The translations under genes were made by a program, and so were the position numbers. A stretch of DNA of 38,444 nt, from assembly GCA_041552055.1 (NCBI GenBank), contig JBFELO010000030.1:1-38444 (forward strand), written 5' to 3'. The notes under the pieces are model-generated. The model worked only from the letters and a program-made list of their open reading frames with translations. It was not told where the DNA came from and did not search any database. Positions within the stretch are counted from its first letter, which is position 1, and each line of letters opens with the position of its first letter. Positions 1 through 8,521 of this stretch are shown here, piece by piece. The stretch comes from JBFELO01 sp041552055. Lineage in GTDB: Bacteria > Acidobacteriota > Thermoanaerobaculia > Thermoanaerobaculales > Sulfomarinibacteraceae.

Positions 1-117
1 ACCGCCGAGGAGGTCGCCGCAAGGGCTCCGACGGTGGCCGCCTTGTGTGCGGAGCACCGCTTTCGTTACACTCCCCGCCTACATCTGGACCTCTTCGGAG
101 GTGGCAGGGGAGTGTAG
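1..117 (+). CDS. queE: 7-carboxy-7-deazaguanine synthase QueE, C-terminal end (5' truncated by window)
   Basis: An open frame enters from the left edge and stops with TAG at 115-117, giving the last 38 residues of a protein. The end reads RYTPRLHLDLFGGGRGV. This resembles the C-terminal tail of the radical-SAM enzyme QueE, which commonly ends in a segment like 'LHK..WGN.RGV'. QueE converts 6-carboxy-tetrahydropterin to 7-carboxy-7-deazaguanine in queuosine precursor synthesis. The identification leans on the tail and on the directly following queD, only 3 bp away. The radical-SAM cysteines lie outside the window, so identity is probable rather than proven. Confidence 0.65.
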   Translation, partial: TAEEVAARAPTVAALCAEHRFRYTPRLHLDLFGGGRGV

Positions 118-120
118 CGC

Positions 121-585
121 ATGGGTTTCTTCAGGATTGCGAAGAATTTCGAGGTGGAGTACGGCCACCGGCTGTGCAAACACCCCGAGAAGTGTCGCTT
201 CCCCCACGGCCACAGCCTACGGATCGAGGTTGTCGCGCGGGGTCGTCATCTCGATGACAACGACATGGTCTGCGACTACAAGGCACTCAAAATGGTAGTG
301 ACCGAGCTGGTGGATCGGCTCGATCACGCGATGGCGCTCAACTCGGCCGATCCTCAGCTGGAGGGCCTCAAGGCCATCGGCGAGAGAGTGCTGCTGTTCG
401 ACAATCAGGACCCGACGACCGAGGTGCTGGCTCGCTGGTTGTTCGAGGGGGTGGCGGAGCGCCTCGCCGACGGTGGGACGGTCCTCAGTCCGGCGGGAGT
501 GAGCTACGAGATCCCCCGGGATCTGGAGCTCGAGCGGATCCGTGTGTGGGAGACCCGCACCTCGTGGGCCGAGTACGTTGGATGA
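121..585 (+). CDS. queD: 6-carboxy-5,6,7,8-tetrahydropterin synthase QueD (PTPS family)
   Basis: This 154-residue protein has the 6-pyruvoyl-tetrahydropterin synthase fold. Zinc ligands are visible as H16 (YGHRL) and the HGH pair H29/H31, with the catalytic Cys likely C25 just before them. D68-H69 and the PTTEVLA segment near residue 100 match the family's Asp/His and PT-x-E motifs, and E at about 143 (VWET) completes the active site. QueD turns dihydroneopterin triphosphate into 6-carboxy-tetrahydropterin, the substrate of QueE. The ATG at 121 is preceded by AGGGGAG inside the end of queE, so the two genes form one translationally close unit. The length is somewhat above the usual 120 residues because of a loop after the HGH motif. 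Confidence 0.9.
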   Translation: MGFFRIAKNFEVEYGHRLCKHPEKCRFPHGHSLRIEVVARGRHLDDNDMVCDYKALKMVVTELVDRLDHAMALNSADPQLEGLKAIGERVLLFDNQDPTTEVLARWLFEGVAERLADGGTVLSPAGVSYEIPRDLELERIRVWETRTSWAEYVG

Positions 586-652
586 GAGTGAACGGGCCAC
601 TCTGCCACTGCCCCGGGCAGACGACACTGGAGAACTGCACGATGGCTGACAG

Positions 653-1705
653 ATGAAGAATCGTAACAGCGATCATCGCTCCAAACCGCTCGTGCCGGCA
701 GCGTCCGTCCGGCCCTGGTTGGATCGGTTACAGACTCCCATCGCCGTCACGGGTGGCACCGGATTCGTCGGCTCCCATCTGGTCGACACGTTGTGCGATG
801 CCGGCCATCGGCCGCGCGTCCTGGCCCGGGAGCCGTCAGCGCCGCGCTGGATCGGTGCCAGCTCGGTGGACTGGGTGCCGGGGTCTTTGGCTGACCGCGA
901 CGCGCTGCGGACGTTGGTCGATGGAGCCGGAACAGTCGTCCATCTGGCCGGAGTGGTTCGAGCCGTCCGGGCTGAGGAGTTCGAGCGGGCAAACCGCGGC
1001 GGTACGGCGAGACTCGTGCTGGCGATTCGCGACGCTGCCCCTTCGGCACGGCTGGTCCACGTTTCGTCACTGTCCGCAGTCGGACCATCGGCGGTCCCGA
1101 GAGGAGTCAGCCCGGACGCGAAGCCCCATCCGATTTCCGACTACGGTCGGTCCAAACTGGCGGCCGAGATGGAGGTGCGCGGTGTCACCGGGGTGGCGGA
1201 CTGGACAATTGTTCGTCCATCGACCATCTACGGGCCTCGAGACACCGACGTGTTCCAGTTCTTCCGAATGGCGAGGACCGGGATCGTGCTGGTCCCGGGC
1301 GGGGAGCGCTGGATCACGGTCGCTTTCGTCGCCGACGTGGTGCGGGGGATCCTGGCCGCTGGGGCTGCCGAACCGGGCCGAATCTTCCACCTCGGAGAAC
1401 CCGAGCCGTATCGTATGTCGGACCTGATCAAGGCGCTGGCAAAGGCCGGACGAGTTCGCGCCCAGGCGCTACCGGTGCCCGCGGCCGCCGTGCGGACAGT
1501 GGGCCTGGGCGGTGGAACGCTGGGCCGGCTCGGAGCTCGTCGGATCGCGATGACGCCGGACAAGGCTCGCGAACTGGTCGCCCGGCACTGGACGGCCGAC
1601 ACCAGCGGATCGTTGGCCGCACTCGGGATTGCTCCCGTGGTGCGGTTTGCCGACGGTGCGCGCGAGACGTGGGCCTGGTACCGGAAGCAGGGGTGGCTGG
1701 GTTAA
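653..1705 (+). CDS. Extended SDR / NAD-dependent epimerase-like reductase, probable ceramide reductase (CerR-like)
   Basis: The 350-residue protein is an extended short-chain dehydrogenase. It has a Rossmann motif TGGTGFVG (residues 33-40), a VHVSS strand (135-139) with the catalytic Ser, and the Y164-x3-K168 pair (YGRSK). It looks like the hopanoid or sugar epimerase (HpnA-like) branch. In Caulobacter, CerR belongs to this broad annotation class and reduces the keto group during ceramide synthesis. Here the gene precedes an Spt-like gene by 28 bp and a GNAT-like gene, which favours the CerR role over a sugar epimerase. The substrate assignment is inference from neighbours. The ATG at 653 has no clear ribosome binding site; the first 25 or so residues are poorly conserved-looking, so a start further in (for example TTG at 719) is possible. 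Confidence 0.75.
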   Translation: MKNRNSDHRSKPLVPAASVRPWLDRLQTPIAVTGGTGFVGSHLVDTLCDAGHRPRVLAREPSAPRWIGASSVDWVPGSLADRDALRTLVDGAGTVVHLAGVVRAVRAEEFERANRGGTARLVLAIRDAAPSARLVHVSSLSAVGPSAVPRGVSPDAKPHPISDYGRSKLAAEMEVRGVTGVADWTIVRPSTIYGPRDTDVFQFFRMARTGIVLVPGGERWITVAFVADVVRGILAAGAAEPGRIFHLGEPEPYRMSDLIKALAKAGRVRAQALPVPAAAVRTVGLGGGTLGRLGARRIAMTPDKARELVARHWTADTSGSLAALGIAPVVRFADGARETWAWYRKQGWLG

Positions 1706-1733
1706 CATGAGCCACGTCTGGCACGGAGGGTGA

Positions 1734-2918
1734 GTGGACATCTTTCAGAAGTGCATTGACTGGAAGGATTCCGATACCGTTCGCCAGATGGGGCTGTATC
1801 CGTACTTCCGGGTGATCTCGTCCGGTCAAGACCCGATCGTCACCATGAACGGCGATGCAGTGATCATGCTCGGATCCAACAATTACCTGGGTCTGACCAA
1901 CCATCCGGAGATCAAGAAGGCGGCTGCCGCGGCCCTGGCCGCCTACGGGACCGGCACTGCCGGCTCGAGGTTCCTGAACGGGACGCTCGAAATCCACGTC
2001 GAGCTGGAAGAGCGATTGGCCCGATTCATGAAGCGCGAGGCCGTCCTCACGTTTTCGACCGGTTTTCAGGTCAACCTGGGGGTGATCTCGAGCCTGGCAG
2101 ATCGTAGCGACGTCGTGATTCTCGACAACCTCGACCACGCGTGCATCCTCGATGGAGCGCGCCTGTCGTATGGCAGGGTTCTGAAATACCAGCACAACGA
2201 CATGGAATCGCTGGAGGAGCGGCTTCGCAGTGTCGAGCCCGATCGCGGCAAGCTGATCGTGGTGGACGGCGTGTTCTCCATGGAGGGCGACGTCGCGGAT
2301 CTGGAGCGAATCGTCGAGCTGAAGAATGAGTACGGCGCCCGTCTCATGGTGGACGATGCACATGGTGTGGGAGTGATGGGCGAGGACGGGCGCGGAACCT
2401 CCGAGCATTTCGGTGTCGAGGGCGACACCGACCTGGTGATGGGGACGTTTTCAAAATCGCTCGCGACAGTCGGTGGCTTCGTCGCCGGCGACCGGCCGAT
2501 CATCGAGTGGGTCAAGCACCATGCGCGCTCGCTCATGTTCTCGGCGGCCCCGCCTCCAGCATCGGTGGCCTCGGCCATCAAGGCGATCGAGATCATCGAG
2601 CGCGAGCCGGAGCGAAGGCAGCGGCTGTGGGACAACACGCGGTACATGAAGCGCGAGTTCACCACCCTCGGGTTCGATACCGGAAACTCCGCTTCGCCCG
2701 TGATCCCGCTGGTCGTGGGAGACGACATCACTGCATTTCGGATGACGATGCGGCTGCAGGAGGAGGGTGTGTTTGCCAACCCGGTCGTGTCGCCGGCGGT
2801 ACCGCCGGGAAGGGCGATGATCAGGACCTCGTACATGGCGACACATACCCGCGGCCACCTCGATCGCGCACTGGAGGCGTTTGCCAAGGTGGGCCGCGAG
2901 CTCGAGGTGATCCCGTGA
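1734..2918 (+). CDS. spt: Alpha-oxoamine synthase, probable serine palmitoyltransferase
   Basis: This 394-residue PLP enzyme of the alpha-oxoamine synthase family starts at GTG 1734. The PLP lysine is K241 in GTFSKSLATVGGF. D208 and H210 (VDDAHGVG) are the pyridine-ring and stacking/binding residues, and LDHACILDG holds the other conserved His. The segment SRFLNGTLEIHVELE is the form typical of serine palmitoyltransferases; glycine C-acetyltransferases usually have FICGTQ at that point. The reaction would be serine plus an acyl-thioester giving 3-ketosphinganine. There is no membrane segment, as expected for soluble bacterial Spt. The stop overlaps the next gene by 4 bp, so the three genes are probably co-transcribed. 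The alternative, 2-amino-3-ketobutyrate CoA ligase, is less likely because no threonine dehydrogenase is adjacent. Confidence 0.82.
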   Translation: MDIFQKCIDWKDSDTVRQMGLYPYFRVISSGQDPIVTMNGDAVIMLGSNNYLGLTNHPEIKKAAAAALAAYGTGTAGSRFLNGTLEIHVELEERLARFMKREAVLTFSTGFQVNLGVISSLADRSDVVILDNLDHACILDGARLSYGRVLKYQHNDMESLEERLRSVEPDRGKLIVVDGVFSMEGDVADLERIVELKNEYGARLMVDDAHGVGVMGEDGRGTSEHFGVEGDTDLVMGTFSKSLATVGGFVAGDRPIIEWVKHHARSLMFSAAPPPASVASAIKAIEIIEREPERRQRLWDNTRYMKREFTTLGFDTGNSASPVIPLVVGDDITAFRMTMRLQEEGVFANPVVSPAVPPGRAMIRTSYMATHTRGHLDRALEAFAKVGRELEVIP

Positions 2919-4054
2919 AGGTGGCGGCGGTCCGGGGTCGAGGCGACCAGTCCGAGTTCGTGCGATTGCCGTGGCAGCTCTACCGTGGCGACACGGCGTG
3001 GGTTCCGCCACTGCGATCATCGGTGAGAGCCCTGCTCGACGAGGCGCGGCACCCGTTCTACGACGGCGGCAAGGGCGCCGAAATCGAGCTCTTCCTGGCC
3101 CGTGACGGGGACGAGGTGCTCGGTCGCGTGGCCGCCATCGTCAACCACGAACACAATCGGGTGCACGACGAGAACATAGCGTTTTTCGGTTTTTTCGAGT
3201 CGGTCGAGCGTCCGGATGTCGCGCGCGCGCTGCTCGCAGCGGTGGAGGACTGGGCCGGCGCTCGGGGCTTGGATGCGGTCCGCGGACCGATGAACCCGTC
3301 CACGAACTACGAGTGCGGTCTGCTGGTCGAGGGCTTCACCCGTCCGCCGACTCTGATGATGACGCACAACCCCCCCTACTACGTCCAGCTCATGGACGCC
3401 GCGGGATATGGCAAGAAAGAGGATCTGTACGCCTACCTCTCGCCCGTGCACGGCGCGAGCCTCGAAAGGCTCGAGCGGCTCGCCGAGCGGACCCGTCGAC
3501 GCAACCCCGATCTGGTCACCAGGGAGGCCAATCTCAAGGACTTCGCCGCCGAGGTTCGGCTCGTCAAGGAGGTCTACAACGCGGCGTGGGGGGAAAACTG
3601 GGGCTTCGTTCCCATGTCCGATGCCGAGATCGACTGGTTGGCAAAGGAGTTGAAGCCGCTCGTGTTGCCCGGCTTGACACGGTTCGCGATCGTCGACGGC
3701 GAGGCGGTCGGCTTCCTGCTGTGCGTGCCGGACTGGAACGTCGTGCTCGCCGACCTCGACGGATCTCCGTTTCGACACCCGCTGCGGACCCTCAAACACG
3801 TGCTGACGACACGAGCGAAGGACCTCGAGGGGCTCCGACTGATCCTGCTCGGCGTCAAGCCGGGCTTTCGGGATCGGGGGATCGAGGGGGTCCTCCTCGG
3901 CGAGGGCCTCCGGGTGGCGATTGACTTTGGCTACGAGTGGTGTGAGTACTCCTGGATCTTGGAGGAGAACGAGCTCACGAAACGGCTGGTGCGGCTGATG
4001 GGCGGCGACCTGGACAAGGTCTACCGGATCTACGAGAAGCGGCTATCGTCGTAG
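2915..4054 (+). CDS. GNAT-fold N-acyltransferase family protein, probable bacterial ceramide synthase (bCerS-like)
   Basis: The reading frame is open from 2507, but the real start is most likely GTG 2915, overlapping the Spt stop (GTGA). That gives 379 residues beginning VKVAAVRGRGDQSEFVRLPW. The N-terminal part (about residues 14-75) has the recognizable pattern FVRLPWQLYRGD..WVPPL followed by HPFYDGG and LGRVAAIVNHEHN. The C-terminal part has a GNAT-like acyl-CoA loop, GVKPGFRDRGIEG, near residues 312-324. Such roughly 380-residue proteins are often labelled N-acetyltransferase or dATP pyrophosphohydrolase. In Caulobacter the ceramide synthase bCerS has this fold and N-acylates 3-ketosphinganine. 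Its place directly behind an Spt-like gene supports that role here. The function is inferred, not shown by catalytic residues I can name. Confidence 0.7.
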   Translation: MKVAAVRGRGDQSEFVRLPWQLYRGDTAWVPPLRSSVRALLDEARHPFYDGGKGAEIELFLARDGDEVLGRVAAIVNHEHNRVHDENIAFFGFFESVERPDVARALLAAVEDWAGARGLDAVRGPMNPSTNYECGLLVEGFTRPPTLMMTHNPPYYVQLMDAAGYGKKEDLYAYLSPVHGASLERLERLAERTRRRNPDLVTREANLKDFAAEVRLVKEVYNAAWGENWGFVPMSDAEIDWLAKELKPLVLPGLTRFAIVDGEAVGFLLCVPDWNVVLADLDGSPFRHPLRTLKHVLTTRAKDLEGLRLILLGVKPGFRDRGIEGVLLGEGLRVAIDFGYEWCEYSWILEENELTKRLVRLMGGDLDKVYRIYEKRLSS

Positions 4055-4213
4055 CCCATCGAAGATCTGGCCCACATATCTCACCAATCGCCCGCTGCGG
4101 CCGCCGGGTTCAACTTTCGCAATGCCTCTTGAGGTTGAGCAGCGATGTGTCCAGGATCCGTTGCCACTGGTTCGGTTTTCGTCACGGGGTTTCCTCACCA
4201 ATGAATGCCAGGT

Positions 4214-5335
4214 TCATTCCTCCAGTGGCCCACACAGGGGCTCGCCCGGTTCGGATTGGTCCCCGGTCGCCTTCAGAAACCTCTTGGTGACGCCGTTGAC
4301 CATCCGCGTCACCTGCCGACTGCCGGAGACATCCAGTGGCAGAGGGATCTGGGCTGCGGCCAGAGTGTGGTGACCGCCCCCGAAGCCGCGCCGTCCCGCG
4401 AGATTGCGGGCCACGGTCCCCGCGTGGTGTTCACGGCCCGAGCTGCGAAGAGACAGGTGAAGCCATCCGTCGATCATCCCAAGGCACATGCTCCACCGCA
4501 TCCCCTCGACCCTGAGCAGCAGGTCGGCCGCCTCGGCCACCATTTCCTGGGAGTCGAGAGGCCCGAGGAAGGAGACGATCCGGTTGCCGTAGATGGTCGC
4601 GTCGTCGATGGCGATGCGGAGTTTCGAGAAGTAGCTTTTCGGCAGTGGCGCGGCGACGATCCTGCCCAACACCTTCGCGTTGGCGCTCGGGTACAGGTCG
4701 AGGAACGCCTCGATGTCGGCGCGGGTCGACTCCCGACCGAGATCCTGGGTGTCCGACCGGATGCCGTAGACCAGGGCGGTTGCGAGCGGGATCGGGATTT
4801 CGATATCTGCAGCCTTGAGGTACTCGTGGAGGATGGTCGACGTGGCGCCGTACCTGCTCCGGACGTCGGTGAAGCGAGCCGACCGCGTCGCCCGTCGAAT
4901 CGGGTGGTGGTCGATGACCACGTCGAGACGGATCGAGGGGTCGAAGTTGACGTTTCCAGCTCCGGGCTGCGCGTCGACCATGCCGATTCGATCGAAGCGG
5001 TCGATCTCGAGGTCCTCCAGGGCTCGGGTATTCATGCCCAGGTAACGCAGAAGCGCCTGATTCTCGGCTCTGCCGACCGCTCCGGAGTGAGCCACCGAGC
5101 ACGAGATTCCGTGCACCACGTTGGCGATCTCGCGCAGGCCGGCGGCGGCCGCGATCGCGTCCGGGTCAGGGCTGTTCTGCATGACAATCAGCATGCTCTT
5201 GGCGCCCTCGAGGACCGCTGACAGTTTCGCCAGGCGGCCGGCTGGGCCGTTGTTGTTGGTCACGTGGACCGCCCGAGCCGTCGTGACCGGCGCTTGGAAC
5301 AGACAGGTTGCCTCATTGGGACTCCGGTCGAACAA
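4214..5335 (-). CDS. DHH/DHHA1 family phosphoesterase (NrnA-like)
   Basis: The 373-residue frame carries the DHH superfamily motifs. These are motif I in SPDPDAIAAA (D57, D59), D121 in GMVDAQPG, the signature IDHHP (D142-H143-H144), and a GFGGGHH box near the C-terminus typical of the DHHA1 domain. Relatives include nanoRNase/pAp-phosphatase NrnA and other Mn-dependent phosphoesterases. The His that normally begins motif I is a Gln here (Q53), a variant I associate with a subgroup of DHH proteins, so the exact substrate is uncertain. The first codon at 5335 is TTG; a GTG beginning VTNNNG (about residue 25) is an alternative start, and the conserved domain begins only at about residue 45. The gene converges on the ceramide set across a 159-bp spacer in which I see nothing notable. 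Confidence 0.8.
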   Translation of the reverse strand: MFDRSPNEATCLFQAPVTTARAVHVTNNNGPAGRLAKLSAVLEGAKSMLIVMQNSPDPDAIAAAAGLREIANVVHGISCSVAHSGAVGRAENQALLRYLGMNTRALEDLEIDRFDRIGMVDAQPGAGNVNFDPSIRLDVVIDHHPIRRATRSARFTDVRSRYGATSTILHEYLKAADIEIPIPLATALVYGIRSDTQDLGRESTRADIEAFLDLYPSANAKVLGRIVAAPLPKSYFSKLRIAIDDATIYGNRIVSFLGPLDSQEMVAEAADLLLRVEGMRWSMCLGMIDGWLHLSLRSSGREHHAGTVARNLAGRRGFGGGHHTLAAAQIPLPLDVSGSRQVTRMVNGVTKRFLKATGDQSEPGEPLCGPLEE

Positions 5336-5351
5336 GTATACCGGTCCGGGC

Positions 5352-5357
5352 TAGAAT
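5352..5357 (+). promoter_or_regulatory. Candidate -10 box for the acylase gene
   Basis: TAGAAT lies 9 bp before the GTG start at 5367 in the divergent spacer to the DHH gene. The -35 region at about 5328-5334 is weak (TCGAACA). If transcription starts about 7 bp downstream of this box the mRNA would be leaderless or nearly so. This is a motif call only. Confidence 0.4.
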
Positions 5358-5366
5358 GAATCGCCC

Positions 5367-7730
5367 GTGACTCGCATGACCCGACGTCCGCTGTTCCTCC
5401 TGCTCGCGTTCTGCGCGGGGGTGGGGGTTATTCTCGCGTCGGGGCTGCTCTACGCGCGGCTGCGTGCCGCCAACAGTCGGCTCCCAGAGCGAGGACACGT
5501 GACCGAGTCGGTCCCAGGGTGCCCCGGTCCCGTCGAGATCCGCCTCGACAGTCGCGGCATCGGGCACGTCGCGGCCGATGACGATCGCGCCATGTGGTTC
5601 GCCCAGGGATACCTTCACGCGCGCGACAGGTTCTTCCAGATGGAGCTGTCACGGCGCGTCGCGTCCGGTCGTCTCGCAGAGCTCGTCGGCCCGATTGCCC
5701 TCGAGTCGGATCGAAAGATGCGCACCTGGCGCCTGACCTCTACCGCCATGCGGCAGCTCGTCGAGCTCGAGGTCCACGAGCGTCGCGCGCTCGAGGCGTA
5801 CTCCGCCGGCGTCAACGCGGCGATCGACAGGTTCGGCAGGTGGATCGCGCCCGAGATCTGGCTGTTTGGGGAGAACCCGGAACCGTGGCGGCCGGAGGAC
5901 TCGCTCAAGATCGGCGGCCTGTTCAACATCAGGCTGTCCTGGGCCATGGGCCTGGAAGTCGAGAGATCCGTGCAGCTGGCAAAGATGGGCGTCGACCGCG
6001 CACTCGACCTCTGGGGCTGGTCACCGGAAGAGGCGGATCGGTGGCTTCCACCCGGCCAGCCGATCGCAACGCCGATTCGTTCCGAGGAGGCGATCGTTCC
6101 ACCGATTCACATCATGGGTTCAAACGCCTGGGCGATCGCTCCGGAGAGATCGGCGACCGGTCGCGCTCTGTTGGCGAACGATCCGCATCTCGGTGTCGAG
6201 ATCCCCGGGGTGTGGTATGCGAGCCACCTCCGTTGCCCAGGGTTTGCGGTGGCTGGCCTGTCGATTCCGGGGGCGCCCGGTGTCGTGATCGGCCACACCG
6301 ATCGCGTCGCATGGGGTATCACCAACGCGATGGTTGATGACCAGGATCTGTTCGTGTTGACCATGGACGAAGCCGGCGATCGCGAGCTGATCGACGGCAA
6401 CTGGCATCCGTTGCGCACGGTCACCGAAGAGATCAAGGTGCGATGGCAGCCGGAACCCGTCCTGGTGAAAATCAGGATTTCGGATCGTGGACCCCTTGTG
6501 CGCGACGGAGCTCGTGAGGTGCTCGCCCTGTCATGGACGGGCCTGACCGGCCCCAACCCCCTGCGTGCCATCCTCGACATGGACCGCGCCCGCTCTTCGG
6601 AAGAGGTCGCGGCAGCGTGGGACGGAGTCCTCGCCCCGGCACTGGACATCGTCGCGGCGGATGTCGATGGTCGTATTTCGAGGGTCATCGTCGGCTCGGC
6701 GCCGAGACGCGGCCGTGGCGCCGGACGCCTGCCAGCCCCGGGGGTGGACTCGCAGTGGGCGTGGCGCGGCTTCGTTCCGCTCGCCGACGCGCTGGAGGTC
6801 AGCGACCCCCGTTCTGGATTCGTGGCTGCTGCGAATCATGATCCGTTTACCGAGGGCGACTTTCCGGCGGCCGCTGCCTTCCCGGGGGAGTTCGACGCGC
6901 CGTGGCGGATCCGCCGCATCCGACGTGCGATCGAGGCTCGCGAAGCGTGGGACGTGGCCGGGTGCCTCGAACTTCAGGGAGACGTCGTCTCGGGTCTTGC
7001 GCTGGCCGCCTTGAAGCAGCTGTGGCCCGACCTCAGCAAACATGGGGGTGTCACGGCAGGTCGGCTCCTGGAGTGGGATGGACGTATGGACTCGGAGGCG
7101 CGGGAGCCGCACCAATTTGCCCGGCTGATGTTGGAGCTGGCCAGGGAGATCGGCGATGACGAGGCAATCCGCGACGGCGTCGGAGCCACGCCGATCGACG
7201 CGACAGCGATTCTGCGCCTGCTCGCCGGCGGACTCGACGAGTCGTGGTGGGACGACGTGCGGACGACGCAAATCGAGGATCGACAGAAGATCGTCCAGCG
7301 GGTGCTGAATCGCCTCGATGCCGAAAGGCTGGACTCGGCATGGGGTGATGTGCACACCGCGGAGTTTGCCCACGCGTTCCTCGGCGTCCCGACAATCGGG
7401 CGACTGATTGGACGCTCGTGGAGTCGAGGACCGTTCGCGTTGCAGGGCGACAGCGTGACCGTCAACGCCAGCTACTGGCAAAAGGGGTCGCCGTTCGCCG
7501 TGATGGCGATCCCAACGGCGCGATTCGTGGCCGACGTGGGGAATTGGGACGACTCTGTGCTGGTGTTGCCCCCCGGCCAGTCGGGACGGCCGTGGTCCGC
7601 TCATTACGCGGATCAGATTCGCCCCTGGCTCGAGGTGACCGGCCTGTCCTTCCCGTACACGGAGTCGGCCGTCGAAGAGCAAACGGTGGCGCGCGTGACG
7701 CTGGTTCCCGTGATCGACGACGACCGGTGA
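5367..7730 (+). CDS. Penicillin acylase family (S45) Ntn-hydrolase, exported
   Basis: This 787-residue precursor matches the penicillin G acylase/AHL acylase family. An N-terminal basic stretch and hydrophobic segment (about residues 7-30, RRPLFLLLAFCAGVGVILAS) act as a signal peptide or anchor. The autocatalytic processing site is MG-SNAW, making S252 the nucleophile at the N-terminus of the beta chain. It is followed by LLANDPHL and PGVVIGHTDRVAWGIT, both family hallmarks. The alpha chain starts with DSRGIGHVAADDDRAMWFAQGY. The enzyme would cleave amide bonds (N-acyl amino compounds, lactams, acyl-homoserine lactones or peptides) in the periplasm. The substrate cannot be told from sequence. 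GTG 5367 is the assumed start; an in-frame ATG lies at 5376. No partner genes are adjacent in the same direction before the tsaB-rimI pair. Confidence 0.88.
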   Translation: MTRMTRRPLFLLLAFCAGVGVILASGLLYARLRAANSRLPERGHVTESVPGCPGPVEIRLDSRGIGHVAADDDRAMWFAQGYLHARDRFFQMELSRRVASGRLAELVGPIALESDRKMRTWRLTSTAMRQLVELEVHERRALEAYSAGVNAAIDRFGRWIAPEIWLFGENPEPWRPEDSLKIGGLFNIRLSWAMGLEVERSVQLAKMGVDRALDLWGWSPEEADRWLPPGQPIATPIRSEEAIVPPIHIMGSNAWAIAPERSATGRALLANDPHLGVEIPGVWYASHLRCPGFAVAGLSIPGAPGVVIGHTDRVAWGITNAMVDDQDLFVLTMDEAGDRELIDGNWHPLRTVTEEIKVRWQPEPVLVKIRISDRGPLVRDGAREVLALSWTGLTGPNPLRAILDMDRARSSEEVAAAWDGVLAPALDIVAADVDGRISRVIVGSAPRRGRGAGRLPAPGVDSQWAWRGFVPLADALEVSDPRSGFVAAANHDPFTEGDFPAAAAFPGEFDAPWRIRRIRRAIEAREAWDVAGCLELQGDVVSGLALAALKQLWPDLSKHGGVTAGRLLEWDGRMDSEAREPHQFARLMLELAREIGDDEAIRDGVGATPIDATAILRLLAGGLDESWWDDVRTTQIEDRQKIVQRVLNRLDAERLDSAWGDVHTAEFAHAFLGVPTIGRLIGRSWSRGPFALQGDSVTVNASYWQKGSPFAVMAIPTARFVADVGNWDDSVLVLPPGQSGRPWSAHYADQIRPWLEVTGLSFPYTESAVEEQTVARVTLVPVIDDDR

Positions 7731-7755
7731 CTCGTCCAGGTTTGCCGGACCCCTT

Positions 7756-7860
7756 GAGTCAGGTTGGCCGTCCTGCCGCACCCGTTCCCCTATCTGGATC
7801 TTCACGCCGAATCGAAAGGTGACCCGGGCACGGAGACGGAGACGGATACGGATACGGGTA
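7756..7860 (+). repeat. Hexamer-built intergenic repeat element, copy 1
   Basis: The spacer between the acylase and tsaB begins with GAGTCAGG at 7756-7763. It has a weak pyrimidine-rich left arm around 7780-7798 and then a clean run of degenerate hexamers at 7827-7858 (GGGCACGGAGACGGAGAC, then two GGATAC units). The left arm is decayed relative to other copies. It belongs to the same family as the elements at 8983, 11828, 13513, 17794, 30576 and 37391. It lies 3' of the acylase gene. Confidence 0.7.
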
Positions 7861-7885
7861 GCCGGTTGTGTAGACTTCGAAGGTG

Positions 7886-8521
7886 ATGTCGAACGCGACG
7901 ATGTTGGCAATCGTGACCTGCGGCCCCCAGTTGGAGGTCGCGCTGACGACCCCCCGGCAGACCGTCCCGTCGCTGGTCCGGCTCGCCGGCGGCTCTCCCC
8001 GGTCGAAGCTGCTGCTCGCCGGTGTGGATCTGGTGGTCGAGGATGCCGGGGTCGAACGATCGGCGATCGACCGGGTCGTAGTGACGCGGGGTCCGGGGTC
8101 GTTCACCGGTGTTCGCGCGGGGTTGGCGACCGCCGCCGGACTCGCATCCGCGATCGACGTCGAAATCGTGGCCTACGACTCGCTCACGGCACAGGCCGCG
8201 CGTTGTCTCGAACCGGGCGTCGTGTGGGCGGCTCAACCGGGGCGGCGCGGCGAGGTGTACGCCCGGAGGTATCGGGTCCTGTCGGACGGAGCGCCAGCGG
8301 CGGACGGCGAGATTGAAATCGTACCCATCTCGGAGACCGACAGGCGGGGATCCTGGGTCGCGGCGGAGGCGATAGCGCTGCCGCCGGCGTCCCGTGTGTA
8401 TGCGGTCCGAAGTGCCGCCGAGGCGTTACTCTTTCTCGCCGGCCTGGGCGTCGCGTCGCAGCCGATCGAGCCGCTCTACGTGGAAGGGCCACCGATCCAC
8501 GCCAAAGGGTCCGATGGCTGA
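7886..8521 (+). CDS. tsaB: tRNA threonylcarbamoyladenosine biosynthesis protein TsaB
   Basis: The roughly 211-residue protein shows the TsaB hallmark RGPGSFTGVRAGLATAAGLA at about residues 70-90, part of its ASKHA-type fold. The usual N-terminal 'DTS' strand motif is changed to TCGP. TsaB is the scaffold partner of TsaD in making t6A37 on tRNAs that read ANN codons. Starts at GTG 7883, ATG 7886 and ATG 7901 are all possible; ATG 7886 is chosen because GAAGGTG precedes it. A possible -10 (TAGACT, 7871-7876) lies just after the repeat element. The 3' end overlaps rimI by 8 bp, the classic tsaB-rimI arrangement. TsaD is not in this window. Confidence 0.88.
   Translation: MSNATMLAIVTCGPQLEVALTTPRQTVPSLVRLAGGSPRSKLLLAGVDLVVEDAGVERSAIDRVVVTRGPGSFTGVRAGLATAAGLASAIDVEIVAYDSLTAQAARCLEPGVVWAAQPGRRGEVYARRYRVLSDGAPAADGEIEIVPISETDRRGSWVAAEAIALPPASRVYAVRSAAEALLFLAGLGVASQPIEPLYVEGPPIHAKGSDG

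Noticed and set aside
1734..2918. Glycine C-acetyltransferase (2-amino-3-ketobutyrate CoA ligase) for the PLP enzyme
   Set aside because: The SRFLNGTLEIH segment and the adjoining GNAT and SDR genes fit serine palmitoyltransferase better, and no threonine dehydrogenase is nearby; kept as a lower-probability alternative.
4055..4213. Possible terminator or small gene in the convergent spacer
   Set aside because: No hairpin with T-tract, no repeat element and no supported small frame was seen.
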